64,000 nt of DNA from Caryophanales bacterium UBA1737 (GTDB taxonomy: Bacteria > Bacillota_I > Bacilli_A > ML615J-28 > CAG-313), in assembly GCA_002315915.1 (NCBI GenBank), contig DCIB01000022.1, positions 45,540 through 109,539 on the forward strand, in the 5' to 3' direction. The notes under the pieces were generated by a model. It searched no databases. It saw only the letters and a program-made list of their open reading frames with translations, and had not been told where the DNA came from. This document shows, piece by piece, positions 19,009 through 28,714 of the stretch. The stretch's first letter is position 1. Each line of letters starts with the position of its first letter. The position numbers were made by a program, and so were the translations under genes.

Positions 19009-19329
19009 ATGGATGAAATAAATGAAAAAGTATACTTATCTAATTTATTTTCTTTCTATCAAAATTTATTAACTTCAAAACAAGTATTATATTTTGATGA
19101 TTATTATAATTTAGATTATTCTTTACAAGAAATTGCTGATAGTGAAGGCGTTAGTAAAAATGCAGTTTGGGATAATATAAATAAGACTGTTATTTTATTA
19201 AAAGAATATGAAGAAAAACTTCATTTATTTGAACTAAATAATAAAAGATCTGTATTATATAATGAATTAAAACAACACTTAGATGAAAAAGGTTTAGAAA
19301 TTTTAAATAAATTAACTGAAATGGAGTAA
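19009..19329 (+). CDS. ylxM: SRP-associated helix-turn-helix protein YlxM
   Basis: Small DNA-binding-like protein of the UPF0122 family, linked to SRP function in Firmicutes. About 106 residues, all helical. The sigma-70 region 4-like helix-turn-helix is around YYNLDYSLQEIADSEGVSKNAV. It sits between ftsY and ffh, its standard place. The family is reported to interact with SRP components; its exact role is not firmly established. Confidence 0.92.
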   Translation: MDEINEKVYLSNLFSFYQNLLTSKQVLYFDDYYNLDYSLQEIADSEGVSKNAVWDNINKTVILLKEYEEKLHLFELNNKRSVLYNELKQHLDEKGLEILNKLTEME

Positions 19330-19335
19330 CTTATT

Positions 19336-20730
19336 ATGCCACTTGAAACATTATCTGAAAAAATTCAGATGTCTTTAAGACGTCTTACTGGACGTGGTAA
19401 GTTATATGAAAATGATATTGATGATGCAATGCGTGATATACGAGTTGCCTTACTTGAAGCTGATGTAAACTATAAAATAGTAAAAGATTTTATAAAGGAA
19501 GTTAAAGAAGAATCACTTGGTGAAAGAGTAATGAAAAGTTTAACTCCTGGAGATCAGGTAGTTAAAATTGTTCATGAGAAATTAGTTAAATTAATGGGTG
19601 ATGAAGCAACACCTATTAATTTAAAACAAAATTCAACAAGTGTAATACTAATGTGTGGTTTGCAAGGTTCTGGTAAAACTACTCATGCTGTAAAACTTGC
19701 ATCATATCTAAGAAAAAATAATGATTTAAAACCATTACTTGTAGCATGTGATGTATATAGACCAGCTGCAATAAATCAGCTTATTACATTAGGTAAAAGT
19801 ATTAATTGTGATGTGTATAGTGAAGAATCAAATAAAGATCCTCTTTTTATTACTAAAAATGCTTTAAAATATGCTAATGATAATGGATATAACTTAGTTA
19901 TTATTGATACTGCAGGTAGATTACAAATAGATGAAGTATTAATGAAAGAATTATCTGATATTAAAAATATAGCAAAACCTGATGAAATCATGTTATGTAT
20001 TGACGAAATGACTGGTCAAGAAGCAGTAAATGTAACACTTGCATTTAATGATTTATTAAAAGTAACAGGTTGTATATTAACTAAACTTGATTCTGATACT
20101 AGAGGTGGTGCAGCTTTATCTATAAGATATTTAACCAATATACCAATAAAGTTTATTGGTGTAGGTGAACACATCGATGAACTTGAATTATTTCATCCTG
20201 AAAGAATGGCCAAAAGAATTCTTGGAATGGGTGATGTTGTATCTTTAATAGAAAAAGCAACATCTAATATCGATGAAGATGATGCCATGAAAATGATGGA
20301 ACGTCTTCAAAAAGGTATATTTACATATAATGATTTTCTAGATCAAATTAAAATGATTAGAAAAATGGGATCAATTAAAAGTTTACTTGGAATGATACCT
20401 GGCGTATCTAATCAAATAAAAAATGTTGATATTGATGATAAACAATTTACATATATTGAAGTTGCTATATCTTCAATGACTAAGGAAGAAAGAAAACATC
20501 CAGATATAATTGAGCATTCAACATCTCGTAAGATGAGAATAGCTGAAGGATCTGGAAGACCTTATCAAGAAATTAATGCATTAACAAAAAGATTTGCAGA
20601 TATGAAACGTCAAATGTTACAAATGTCTAAGATGGATCCATCTAAAATGACATCACCACAAAGTTTCATGCCAAGACCTGCAAAACCTCATAAAGGTAAA
20701 GGAAAAGGAAAAAATGGATTTCGTTTTTAG
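19336..20730 (+). CDS. ffh: Signal recognition particle protein Ffh
   Basis: SRP GTPase that binds signal sequences emerging from the ribosome, together with SRP RNA (not found in this window). About 464 residues. Walker-type G1 GLQGSGKTT is at 108-116, then DTAGRLQ and TKLDSDTRGG. The Met-rich M domain occupies the last 150 residues, with MLGMIPG and SGRPYQEIN elements, and ends in a basic Gly-Lys tail. The stop lies in the loop of the terminator hairpin shared with convergent ruvA. Confidence 0.97.
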   Translation: MPLETLSEKIQMSLRRLTGRGKLYENDIDDAMRDIRVALLEADVNYKIVKDFIKEVKEESLGERVMKSLTPGDQVVKIVHEKLVKLMGDEATPINLKQNSTSVILMCGLQGSGKTTHAVKLASYLRKNNDLKPLLVACDVYRPAAINQLITLGKSINCDVYSEESNKDPLFITKNALKYANDNGYNLVIIDTAGRLQIDEVLMKELSDIKNIAKPDEIMLCIDEMTGQEAVNVTLAFNDLLKVTGCILTKLDSDTRGGAALSIRYLTNIPIKFIGVGEHIDELELFHPERMAKRILGMGDVVSLIEKATSNIDEDDAMKMMERLQKGIFTYNDFLDQIKMIRKMGSIKSLLGMIPGVSNQIKNVDIDDKQFTYIEVAISSMTKEERKHPDIIEHSTSRKMRIAEGSGRPYQEINALTKRFADMKRQMLQMSKMDPSKMTSPQSFMPRPAKPHKGKGKGKNGFRF

Positions 20731-20744
20731 AAATCCATTTTTTT
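20709..20744. terminator. Bidirectional terminator between ffh and ruvA
   Basis: Left arm 20709-20721 and right arm 20731-20744 are complementary (A-rich, TGGATTT core), with T runs in both directions. It contains both the ffh stop and the ruvA stop. Confidence 0.85.
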
Positions 20745-21293
20745 AATTAATTTTAATGCATCAATTAATAAATCGTCTATATCTAAATAACAGTTTATAT
20801 CTAGATTATCAATAATAGATGTAATTTCATCTTCACTACAACCAAGATTTTTTAAAGAATCTTTTAATTCTTTTAATAAACTATTATTATTTGCATTTTT
20901 CTTTTTATATTTCTTTTCTAAATCCATGATTATTTGTTGTGCTGTTTTTATTCCTATAGAATGTATTTGTGAAAAGAATTTAATGTCTTGATTATTTATA
21001 GCATCAATGATTTCATTAGATGTATAGGAACTAAGTATTTTTAAAGCTCCTTTTGGACCTAATCCTTTAACACTTATTAAATTAATAAATGTATCTTTAT
21101 CATCTATATTATTAAAACCATATATCGATAAAGATGTTTCTTTTATTTGAAAATAAGTATAGATTGTAATAATACTATCAATTATTATATTTTTAGATAA
21201 AGGTATTTCGATATCATAGCCTATATTATTAACATCTAATACTAAATGATTTTGATTAACACTTATTACTTTCCCAGTTAAGTAATTAAACAT
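20727..21293 (-). CDS. ruvA: Holliday junction branch migration protein RuvA
   Basis: Binds four-way DNA junctions and loads the RuvB motor. About 188 residues: an N-terminal OB-fold (about 1-62), a central tandem helix-hairpin-helix domain with VKGLGPKGALKIL and IHSIGIKTAQQII, and a C-terminal three-helix domain that contacts RuvB. A GGAGG lies upstream of the start on the minus strand. The gene is convergent with ffh and diverges from ruvB, whereas the two are normally adjacent in one operon. Confidence 0.95.
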   Translation of the reverse strand: MFNYLTGKVISVNQNHLVLDVNNIGYDIEIPLSKNIIIDSIITIYTYFQIKETSLSIYGFNNIDDKDTFINLISVKGLGPKGALKILSSYTSNEIIDAINNQDIKFFSQIHSIGIKTAQQIIMDLEKKYKKKNANNNSLLKELKDSLKNLGCSEDEITSIIDNLDINCYLDIDDLLIDALKLIKKMDF

Positions 21294-21359
21294 TTAAAAT
21301 ATCCTCCTTTTTAAGTGAGTATAGCATATTATATAAATATATTTTAGGAGATAAATAAT

Positions 21360-22346
21360 TTGAACAAAAATAATAATAATCTAATCTTATATGAAGATAA
21401 TGATTTATCTATTAGACCAATGTATTTAAAAGATTATATTGGTCAAACAAATACTGTTAATATGTTAAAAATATATATTAATAGTGCATTATCAAGAGAT
21501 GAATCTCTTGATCATACATTATTATATGGACCTCCAGGTCTTGGTAAGACTACTTTAGCAAATATAATAGCTAATGAAATGAATAAAAAAATAATATCTA
21601 CAACAGGTTCAGTTATTCATAAAGCAAAAGATTTAGCATCTATTCTTATTCAGCTTGAACCATATGATATTTTATTTATAGATGAAATTCATAGAATTCC
21701 TAAAGTATTAGAAGAAATGCTTTATAATGCAATGGAAGACTATGAATTAGATATTGTTGTAAATGAACAATTATCATCTAAAACTGTTAAAATATCTTTA
21801 CCACCATTTACTTTAGTAGGAGCAACTACTCTTACAGGCGATATTTCTAAACCATTAAGAGATAGATTTGGTATTATACTTCCACTTAATTATTATAATT
21901 GTGATGAATTATCATACATTGTTAAGCGAACTGCAAGTGTTTTAGGGTATAATATAGATGATCAAGCTGCAAATATTTTAGCATCTAGGAGTAGAGGTAC
22001 TCCAAGAATTGCTAATAAGTTATTTAGAAGAGTAAGAGATTTCGCTCAATATAATAATTATTCTAAAATTACTTATGATATTACTTTAAATGCATTAAAT
22101 CAGTTAAATATAGATAATGATGGATTAGATATAATTGATAATAAATATTTAAATTGTTTAATTAATACATTTAATGGAGGACCAGTTGGCATAAATGCTA
22201 TTGCAGCAACACTCGGACTTGATACATATACATTAATTGATGTTAATGAACCATATTTATTACAAGCAGGATTTATAATAAGAAGTAGAAAAGGTCGTAT
22301 TGCAACAGATAAAGCATACAAACATATAAATAAGAAGGAAAAATAA
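21360..22346 (+). CDS. ruvB: Holliday junction helicase RuvB
   Basis: AAA+ motor that drives branch migration with RuvA. About 328 residues. Walker [10 protein letters not shown] is at 57-65, Walker B is FIDEIHR, followed by GATT and RDRFG sensor elements and a C-terminal winged helix. The start codon is TTG, supported by TAGGAG at 21345-21350 and by the family N-terminus. It is separated from divergent ruvA by 66 bases that must hold both promoters. queA follows directly, as in many Firmicutes. Confidence 0.96.
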   Translation: MNKNNNNLILYEDNDLSIRPMYLKDYIGQTNTVNMLKIYINSALSRDESLDHTLLYGPPGLGKTTLANIIANEMNKKIISTTGSVIHKAKDLASILIQLEPYDILFIDEIHRIPKVLEEMLYNAMEDYELDIVVNEQLSSKTVKISLPPFTLVGATTLTGDISKPLRDRFGIILPLNYYNCDELSYIVKRTASVLGYNIDDQAANILASRSRGTPRIANKLFRRVRDFAQYNNYSKITYDITLNALNQLNIDNDGLDIIDNKYLNCLINTFNGGPVGINAIAATLGLDTYTLIDVNEPYLLQAGFIIRSRKGRIATDKAYKHINKKEK

Positions 22347-22347
22347 G

Positions 22348-23373
22348 ATGAATGTAGAAGATTTTGATTATTATTTACCAGAAGAATTAATAGCTCAAAC
22401 TCCTTTATCAAATAGAAGCGAGTCTAGATTGTTAATTGTAGATAGAAATAATAATAATTTAGAACATAAACATTTTTATAATATTATTGATGAACTTGGG
22501 CCAAATGATTGTTTAGTTTTAAATAATACTAAAGTATATCCATCTAGAATATATGGAAATAAAATTGATACAAATGCTTTTATAGAAGTATTATTATTAA
22601 AAGATTTAGGCAATAATATATGGGAATGTTTAACAAAACCAGCTAGAAGAGTAAAAGTGGGTACAATAATTTCTTTTAATGATGGATTATTAAAAACAAA
22701 ATGTATAAAAGAATTAGATGATGGAATGCGTCATTTTGAAATGATATATGATGGAATTTTTTTAGAAATATTAGAAAAAATAGGAACAATGCCCCTTCCA
22801 CCATATATTCATGAAAAGCTAAAAGATCAATCCCGTTATCAAACAGTATATGCAAAAGACTATGGAAGTGCAGCAGCACCAACTGCAGGATTACATTTTA
22901 CAAAAGAGTTATTAGATGAATTGAAAAATAAAGGTGTTCAGATAGAATATGTAACATTAAATGTAGGACTTGGTACATTTAGACCTGTAAGTGTCGAAAA
23001 AATTGAAGATCATATAATGCATACAGAAAAATATCATATGGATAAAAGTGTTGCAGAAAGACTTAATGAAGCAATTAAAAATAACAAAAGAATTGTTGCA
23101 GTAGGAACAACATCTATAAGAACATTAGAAAGTATTTATACAAAATATAATACATTTAAAGAATGCACAGAAGATACTAATATTTTTATATATCCAGGAT
23201 ATAATTGGAAAGTTGTTGATGCATTAATAACTAATTTCCACTTACCTAAATCAACATTAATAATGTTAGTATCAAGTTTTGCTGGAAAAGATTTAATAAT
23301 GAAAGCATATAGCGAAGCTGTTAAAGAAAAATATCGTTTCTTTTCTTTTGGTGATGCTATGTTTATAAAGTAA
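22348..23373 (+). CDS. queA: tRNA ribosyltransferase-isomerase QueA
   Basis: Transfers and isomerises the ribosyl part of S-adenosylmethionine onto preQ1 in tRNA, giving epoxyqueuosine. About 341 residues. Family motifs include [15 protein letters not shown] at the N-terminus, the [10 protein letters not shown] segment in the middle, and [11 protein letters not shown] toward the C-terminus. It starts one base after ruvB and overlaps tatD by one base. The partner tgt is not adjacent. With queH at 4122 it provides the last two steps of queuosine synthesis. Confidence 0.96.
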   Translation: MNVEDFDYYLPEELIAQTPLSNRSESRLLIVDRNNNNLEHKHFYNIIDELGPNDCLVLNNTKVYPSRIYGNKIDTNAFIEVLLLKDLGNNIWECLTKPARRVKVGTIISFNDGLLKTKCIKELDDGMRHFEMIYDGIFLEILEKIGTMPLPPYIHEKLKDQSRYQTVYAKDYGSAAAPTAGLHFTKELLDELKNKGVQIEYVTLNVGLGTFRPVSVEKIEDHIMHTEKYHMDKSVAERLNEAIKNNKRIVAVGTTSIRTLESIYTKYNTFKECTEDTNIFIYPGYNWKVVDALITNFHLPKSTLIMLVSSFAGKDLIMKAYSEAVKEKYRFFSFGDAMFIK

Positions 23374-24149
23374 TGAATAATTTATATTATATTGATTCAC
23401 ATGTTCATCTAAATGATGAAAAGATATTACTTCATTTAGATGAAGTAATATCTGATGCATTTAAAAATAATGTTAAAAAAATGATTATTATTGGTTGGGA
23501 TATAGAATCTAGTAAAAAAGCAATAGAAATATCTAAACTTAATGATAATTTTTATTGTGCTGTAGGCATTCATCCTTGTAATTTAAAAAACATAAATGAT
23601 AATGATTATAATGAATTATTTAATCTAGCGAAAAATGATAAAGTTATTGCAATAGGTGAAATTGGCTTTGATTATTATTGGGATGATACTACACATGAAG
23701 AACAACTAGATGGATTTATTAAACAATTAGAAATAGCAAAAAAACTTAACAAACCTGTTATTATTCATTCTAGAGATGCAGATCAAGATACATTTAATGT
23801 TTTACAAAATAATTTTAATAATAGTCTTGGTGGTATTATTCATGCATATTCAGGAAGTTTAGAACTTGCAAAAGAATATATTAAAATGAATTACTTATTA
23901 GGAATTGGTGGAGTTGTAACATTTAAAAATGCCAAAAATTTACCTAATGTTGTAAAAGAAATAGATTTAAAATATTTATTAACTGAAACTGATTCACCAT
24001 ATCTTACTCCTACTCCTTATAGAGGAGAAGAAAATGGTCCAAAATATATTCCATTAATTACATCTAAAATAGCAAATATTAAAAATATTAGTGTAGAAGA
24101 AGTACAAGAAGAAGTAATTAATAATTTTAATAGGTTATTTAATATATAA
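23373..24149 (+). CDS. tatD: TatD-family metal-dependent DNase
   Basis: TIM-barrel hydrolase of the amidohydrolase superfamily with DNase activity. About 258 residues. Metal ligands appear in DSHVHLND near the N-terminus, the Glu of GEIGFDYYWD, the His of VIIHSRDA, and TETDSPYLTP near the C-terminus. Its ATG overlaps the queA stop (TAATG), so it is the last gene of the ruvB-queA-tatD transcript, which ends at the palindrome just after it. Confidence 0.94.
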   Translation: MNNLYYIDSHVHLNDEKILLHLDEVISDAFKNNVKKMIIIGWDIESSKKAIEISKLNDNFYCAVGIHPCNLKNINDNDYNELFNLAKNDKVIAIGEIGFDYYWDDTTHEEQLDGFIKQLEIAKKLNKPVIIHSRDADQDTFNVLQNNFNNSLGGIIHAYSGSLELAKEYIKMNYLLGIGGVVTFKNAKNLPNVVKEIDLKYLLTETDSPYLTPTPYRGEENGPKYIPLITSKIANIKNISVEEVQEEVINNFNRLFNI

Positions 24150-24175
24150 AAAGATCTCAAAATTTTGAGATCTTT
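24148..24175. terminator. Bidirectional terminator
   Basis: A 28-base perfect palindrome of AAAAGATCTCAAAA with its complement, followed by T in both directions. It serves tatD and the convergent small gene. Confidence 0.88.
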
Positions 24176-24487
24176 TTATATTTCTTCTAATATTAATTCT
24201 ATTTGTTCTTTAATATTTTCTTTATCTAAACAAAATATATTTTCAAATATTGTTTGATGATAATAATTAACAATTGGTTTATTATCTTCTAACATTAAAT
24301 CAGTAATATCATATTCAGTACATTTATCTATTTGATACATTAAATATGTAAATTCTATAACTTCGTTACCGACTTTTATATAGTTTTCATCTACTAGAGT
24401 AAATATAGAATTTATATATTCATAATCTAATCCATTAATTTTAGGATCTTTATCTGAAATTATTATTGTATAAAAATATTTTGTCAT
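24176..24487 (-). CDS. Hypothetical protein coupled to the DUF1846 gene
   Basis: About 103 residues, acidic, without membrane segment or signal peptide. I do not recognise a family. It begins YFYTIIISDKDP, then has several predicted strands and a C-terminal helix rich in Glu and Ile. Its ATG overlaps the stop of the DUF1846 gene (TAATG), so the two are translated together; that coupling and a position directly before a terminator are the evidence that it is real. Confidence 0.7.
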   Translation of the reverse strand: MTKYFYTIIISDKDPKINGLDYEYINSIFTLVDENYIKVGNEVIEFTYLMYQIDKCTEYDITDLMLEDNKPIVNYYHQTIFENIFCLDKENIKEQIELILEEI

Positions 24488-25968
24488 TATTTTACATATA
24501 ATCGATGTGCATATGTAGCTGGTTCTTCAGTAACATCGATTCCCATCTTTTTTAAAGTTTTTAAATCTGCTTCATCTAAAATAACTGAACTATGTGCTTG
24601 TAATCCTTTTAGTTTTGGAATTTGTTTTAAAGCAAGGTCTGATAATGGATTAGTTGATGCTTGAATAGCAAGTGCATATAATACTTCAGATACGTGAAGT
24701 CTTGGATTTGCTTGATGTAGTTCATTTTCTTTTAAATTAATTATAGGATCAATAACACTTTTTGATATAAGAGGAATAGAATCATCGATTTTAGCATAAT
24801 ATTTTAAAGTATTTAGTATTAATGCAGCGCTTGATTGTAATAAGTCACTTCTTTTTGAAGTAATAATTTTATTGTTTGATAATTCTATAGCCATAGATGG
24901 AACATTTGTTAATTCAGCTTTATTAAGACAAGCTTTAACACATTTTCTATCATCAGTAGTTAATCCTATTTTATTCATAATAGCTTTAGCTTTTTCTACA
25001 GCAGAATCTTTATATTGACCTAAGAAATGATATTTTAATGTTTGATAATATCTTCTAATGATTTCATTTTTAGATGCTTTAAAAGCTTCTTCCTCATCAC
25101 TTATTGCAAAACCTATCATATTTACACCCATATCTGTAGGTGATTTATATGGAGATTGAGTATAAATCTTATCAAATATATTTTTTAGAATTGGAAATGA
25201 TTCAATATCTCTATTATAATTTGTAGCATATGTTCCATATGCTTCTAAATGATATTGATCAATCATTATTAAGTCATTTAAGTCTACTGTAGCAGATACA
25301 TATGCAATATTAACAGGATTATTAATAGATAAATTCCATACTGGGAATGTTTCATATTTAGCATAACCAGATAATTTTCCATTTACTGAATCATGATATA
25401 ATTGAGAAAGACATGTTGCCATTTTGCCAGAACCTGGTCCTGGGGCTGTTACGATAACTAAACTCTTAGTTGTTTCTATATAATCATTTTTGCCAAATCC
25501 TTCATTTGAACATACTTTTGATAAATCATCTGGATATCCTTCAATTTGATAGTGATGATATACTTTTACATTATTATTTAATAATTTTGTTTCAAATGCT
25601 TTAACAATATTTGATTCATGATAAAAAGATAATACAACACCTGCCACATTTAAATTAATTTCTTTAAAAGCATCAAGTAAACGTTCTACTTCATTAGAAT
25701 ATGATACATTATTATCACTTCTTATTTTATTAGCTTCAATATCAAAAGAATTAACCGCAATAATAGCTTCTACATCTTTTTTAAACCCTAATAACATTTG
25801 AATTTTACTATCAGGTTCAAATCCAGGTAATACTCTAGATGCATGATAATCATCAAATAATTTTCCCCCAAATTCAAGATATAGTTTACCATTAAATTGA
25901 TTTATTCTTTCAGTTATTTTTTCTTTTTGAATTTTTAAATATAATTTATTATCAAAAGCTTTTTTCAT
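24487..25968 (-). CDS. DUF1846 (UPF0371) protein
   Basis: About 493 residues, matching the full-length DUF1846 family found across Firmicutes. Recognisable elements are KLYLEFGGKLFDDYHASRVLPGF near the N-terminus, a P-loop-like APGPGSGKMATCLSQLYHD segment near residue 178, and the middle MGVNMIGFAI stretch. Structures exist for the family but its function is not established as far as I know. No signal peptide. It diverges from ychF and is co-translated with a 103-residue unknown protein. Confidence 0.9.
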   Translation of the reverse strand: MKKAFDNKLYLKIQKEKITERINQFNGKLYLEFGGKLFDDYHASRVLPGFEPDSKIQMLLGFKKDVEAIIAVNSFDIEANKIRSDNNVSYSNEVERLLDAFKEINLNVAGVVLSFYHESNIVKAFETKLLNNNVKVYHHYQIEGYPDDLSKVCSNEGFGKNDYIETTKSLVIVTAPGPGSGKMATCLSQLYHDSVNGKLSGYAKYETFPVWNLSINNPVNIAYVSATVDLNDLIMIDQYHLEAYGTYATNYNRDIESFPILKNIFDKIYTQSPYKSPTDMGVNMIGFAISDEEEAFKASKNEIIRRYYQTLKYHFLGQYKDSAVEKAKAIMNKIGLTTDDRKCVKACLNKAELTNVPSMAIELSNNKIITSKRSDLLQSSAALILNTLKYYAKIDDSIPLISKSVIDPIINLKENELHQANPRLHVSEVLYALAIQASTNPLSDLALKQIPKLKGLQAHSSVILDEADLKTLKKMGIDVTEEPATYAHRLYVK

Positions 25969-26090
25969 AATATAATAGCTCCAAAATCAATACATATATT
26001 TTAACAAATTTAAATATTTATTTTATTATTAACAATAAAAAATTTAATTTTTTTCCTTAATTTGAATATCTTTAATTATCTTATAAAATA

Positions 26091-26099
26091 TGTTATAAT
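26091..26099 (+). promoter_or_regulatory. Extended -10 promoter of ychF
   Basis: TG-T-TATAAT with no good -35. The ychF start is 30 bases downstream, with an AGAGG site between. Confidence 0.6.
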
Positions 26100-26128
26100 A
26101 AATTACAAGAAAAAAAGAGGTATTAAAT

Positions 26129-27226
26129 ATGGGTTTAACAGCTGGAATTGTAGGATTACCTAATGTTGGAAAATCAACACTATTTAATGCGATAACTGCA
26201 CAACATGCATTTATGGCTAATTATCCTTTTGCAACAATAGAACCAAATGTTGGTATTGTAGAAGTAGAAGATGAAAGATTAGATAATATTTGTAAAATAT
26301 TTAATCCAAGAAATGTAGTTCATACAACATTTTCATTTACTGATATTGCAGGACTTGTAAAAGGGGCGGCATCAGGTGAAGGCCTTGGTAATAAATTTTT
26401 AAGTCATATTAGAGATGTTGATGCAATATGTCATGTAGTAAGATGTTTTGATGATTCAAACATAACTCATGTATCAGGAAAAGTTGATCCTGTAGATGAT
26501 ATTGATGTAGTTAATTGTGAATTAATACTAGCAGATGAAGAAGTGGTAGATAATAGAATACCTAAAATTGAAAAGAAAGCATTACTTAAAACTGATAAAG
26601 AAGCTACTTATGAATATAATATTTTATTAAAGTTAAAAGAAGGATTTAAAAATTTGATTCCTGCAAGACTTATTGACTTAAGTGTTGAAGAAAAGAAATT
26701 TATTAAAAATTATCAATTTTTAACTATGAAACCAATGTTATATGTATGTAATGTTGATGAATCATCTATAGGTAATGGAAATAAGTATTCTGATATGGTA
26801 AAAGAATATGCCGCAAAAGATGGTTCTAAAGTAGTAATAATATCCGCTAAGATAGAAGAAGAATTATCTGAACTTGATAAGGAAGAAAAACTTATGTTCT
26901 TAGAAGATTTAGGTATTAAAGAAAGTGGTATTGATAAACTAGTAAAAGAGTCTTATGCAATGCTTGGACTTAGAACTTTCTTTACTGCTGGCGAAAAAGA
27001 ATGTCGTGCATGGACTTATAAAGATGGAATGAAAGCTCCAGAATGTGCTGGAATAATTCATACAGATTTTGAAAAAGGATTTATTAAAGCAGAAACATAC
27101 TCATATGACGATCTTATGAAATATAAAGAAGTATTAAAAGTAAGAGAAGCTGGTAGAGTTCGTTTTGAAGGCAAAGATTATGTCGTAAATGATGGCGATA
27201 TAATGGAATTTAGATTTAATGTATAA
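26129..27226 (+). CDS. ychF: Ribosome-associated ATPase YchF (OLA1)
   Basis: Obg-family P-loop protein that prefers ATP, binds ribosomes and is linked to stress responses. About 365 residues. G1 GLPNVGKST is at 9-17, then DIAGLVKGA (G3) and a degenerate G4 (CNVDESS in place of NKxD), which explains the nucleotide preference. The C-terminal TGS-like domain carries the family's FTAGEKECRAWT and DFEKGFIKAE elements. It is monocistronic or leads into the CCA-like gene 42 bases later. Confidence 0.96.
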   Translation: MGLTAGIVGLPNVGKSTLFNAITAQHAFMANYPFATIEPNVGIVEVEDERLDNICKIFNPRNVVHTTFSFTDIAGLVKGAASGEGLGNKFLSHIRDVDAICHVVRCFDDSNITHVSGKVDPVDDIDVVNCELILADEEVVDNRIPKIEKKALLKTDKEATYEYNILLKLKEGFKNLIPARLIDLSVEEKKFIKNYQFLTMKPMLYVCNVDESSIGNGNKYSDMVKEYAAKDGSKVVIISAKIEEELSELDKEEKLMFLEDLGIKESGIDKLVKESYAMLGLRTFFTAGEKECRAWTYKDGMKAPECAGIIHTDFEKGFIKAETYSYDDLMKYKEVLKVREAGRVRFEGKDYVVNDGDIMEFRFNV

Positions 27227-27268
27227 TTAAAAAATATATAATTTAATTAATTTAGAAAGGAGAAGAAT

Positions 27269-28714
27269 ATGACAATTGATGGATCAACATATTTAAACCA
27301 ATATGCAATTAAAAATCCAAAATCCTATAAAGGTTTTGATAAAGCATTAAATATCTTAAAACAATTATTAAAAAAATTACAAGAATCATATTTAATAGGA
27401 TCATGTGTTAGAAATCTAATAATGAATAAAGAAACTAATATGTTTTCTATTATTACAACAGCTTCTCCAGAATTATTAATTAATACAATACCAAATTTAA
27501 TTAATCAAAAAGGACGTCTTGTATTAAAAGAAGATGGTTTTATTTATTCATTTATAACTTTCTCTCAAGATATAAATCCTGAAAATAAAACTGAATTTTA
27601 TAATAAGAAAATTGCTGATGCATTAGAAAAAGAATTATTTACTTTAGATGCCCTTGTAATGAGTCCTAAGTTAGTAATAAACGATTTATATAATGGTATT
27701 GAAGATATAAAAAATAAAGAAATTAATTTAGTATCTAACGCTAATTCTATAATTAAAGATAATCCATCAACAATGCTTAGAGCATTAAAATATTGGGCTG
27801 AATTAGATTTTAATATTAATAAACAATTATTAAGATCTATTAATCATCATTATAAATTATTTAGTCATTTATCTAGTTTACATATGGCATCATTTATTAG
27901 AACTATTCTAAAAATGCCAAATGGTAAAAAAGTATTAACATATATTTCTAGAAATGATTTATTTGCAGCTAATTATGATTATCAATTATTAGTAGAAAAA
28001 TTATGTAAACATGAAGAATTAACATATGTTGAAAGGTTAACTTTATTATACTTAAATATAGGTTCTATTCCTGATGCATCTTTTATGACCGAAGAAGAAC
28101 AAATTGATGTATCTGAACATTTATTAATAGCAAGATTATTATTAAATCAAACAGTAACTCCTATGATTGTATATAATATTGGAGAAAAAATACTATTATC
28201 TTGTGATAAAGTAGCTAAAATATATAAATCAAAATATCGTTCACAAGCAAATCGTATTAGGAAATTATCTAATAGTAAAGTTATAACTAATGTTCGAGAA
28301 TTGAATTTTACTAAGTTAGAACTAGTTGCATTGCTAAATGGAGAAAGAAGTATAAGAGTAACTCCTATATTAAATATTTTATTAGAACGTGTTATTAATG
28401 GCGATGTTCCAAATTATAATAAATTCTTAAAAAAAGAAGCATTAAAGATAATTGATGAAATGAATGAAATATTTAATTATGAAGAACCAGATTATCCTAT
28501 TAGTTATACTGATGATATGATTATTTCATTAAAAGAAAAATATGAAAAAGAATATAAATTCTTACAAAGAGTATATTTAAATGATGAAAAATCATTATAT
28601 GATTTATCAGCAGTAGAACGTCATCAAGTTAAAGAGGAAGCATCTAATCATGCAAAAGAATTCTTACTTTCAACTTCTCAATATAAAGTTTTACAAGAAA
28701 GGGGTCTTATCTAA
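27269..28714 (+). CDS. Degenerate CCA-adding enzyme/poly(A) polymerase homologue
   Basis: About 481 residues with the architecture of class II tRNA nucleotidyltransferases. Family landmarks are recognisable: YLIGSCVRNLIM (normally LVGGxVRDLLLG) at 41-52, FTLDALVMSP (normally DFTINALAYD), DLYNGIEDI, and TMLRALKYWAELDFNIN. The metal-binding D-x-D after the first motif is replaced by M-F-S (58-60), the GG is GS, and the basic RRD is lost. The frame is intact and codon use normal, so this is a maintained protein that probably lacks nucleotidyl transfer. It overlaps a YhaM-type exonuclease gene by one base. A true cca gene must be sought elsewhere in the genome. Confidence 0.75.
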   Translation: MTIDGSTYLNQYAIKNPKSYKGFDKALNILKQLLKKLQESYLIGSCVRNLIMNKETNMFSIITTASPELLINTIPNLINQKGRLVLKEDGFIYSFITFSQDINPENKTEFYNKKIADALEKELFTLDALVMSPKLVINDLYNGIEDIKNKEINLVSNANSIIKDNPSTMLRALKYWAELDFNINKQLLRSINHHYKLFSHLSSLHMASFIRTILKMPNGKKVLTYISRNDLFAANYDYQLLVEKLCKHEELTYVERLTLLYLNIGSIPDASFMTEEEQIDVSEHLLIARLLLNQTVTPMIVYNIGEKILLSCDKVAKIYKSKYRSQANRIRKLSNSKVITNVRELNFTKLELVALLNGERSIRVTPILNILLERVINGDVPNYNKFLKKEALKIIDEMNEIFNYEEPDYPISYTDDMIISLKEKYEKEYKFLQRVYLNDEKSLYDLSAVERHQVKEEASNHAKEFLLSTSQYKVLQERGLI

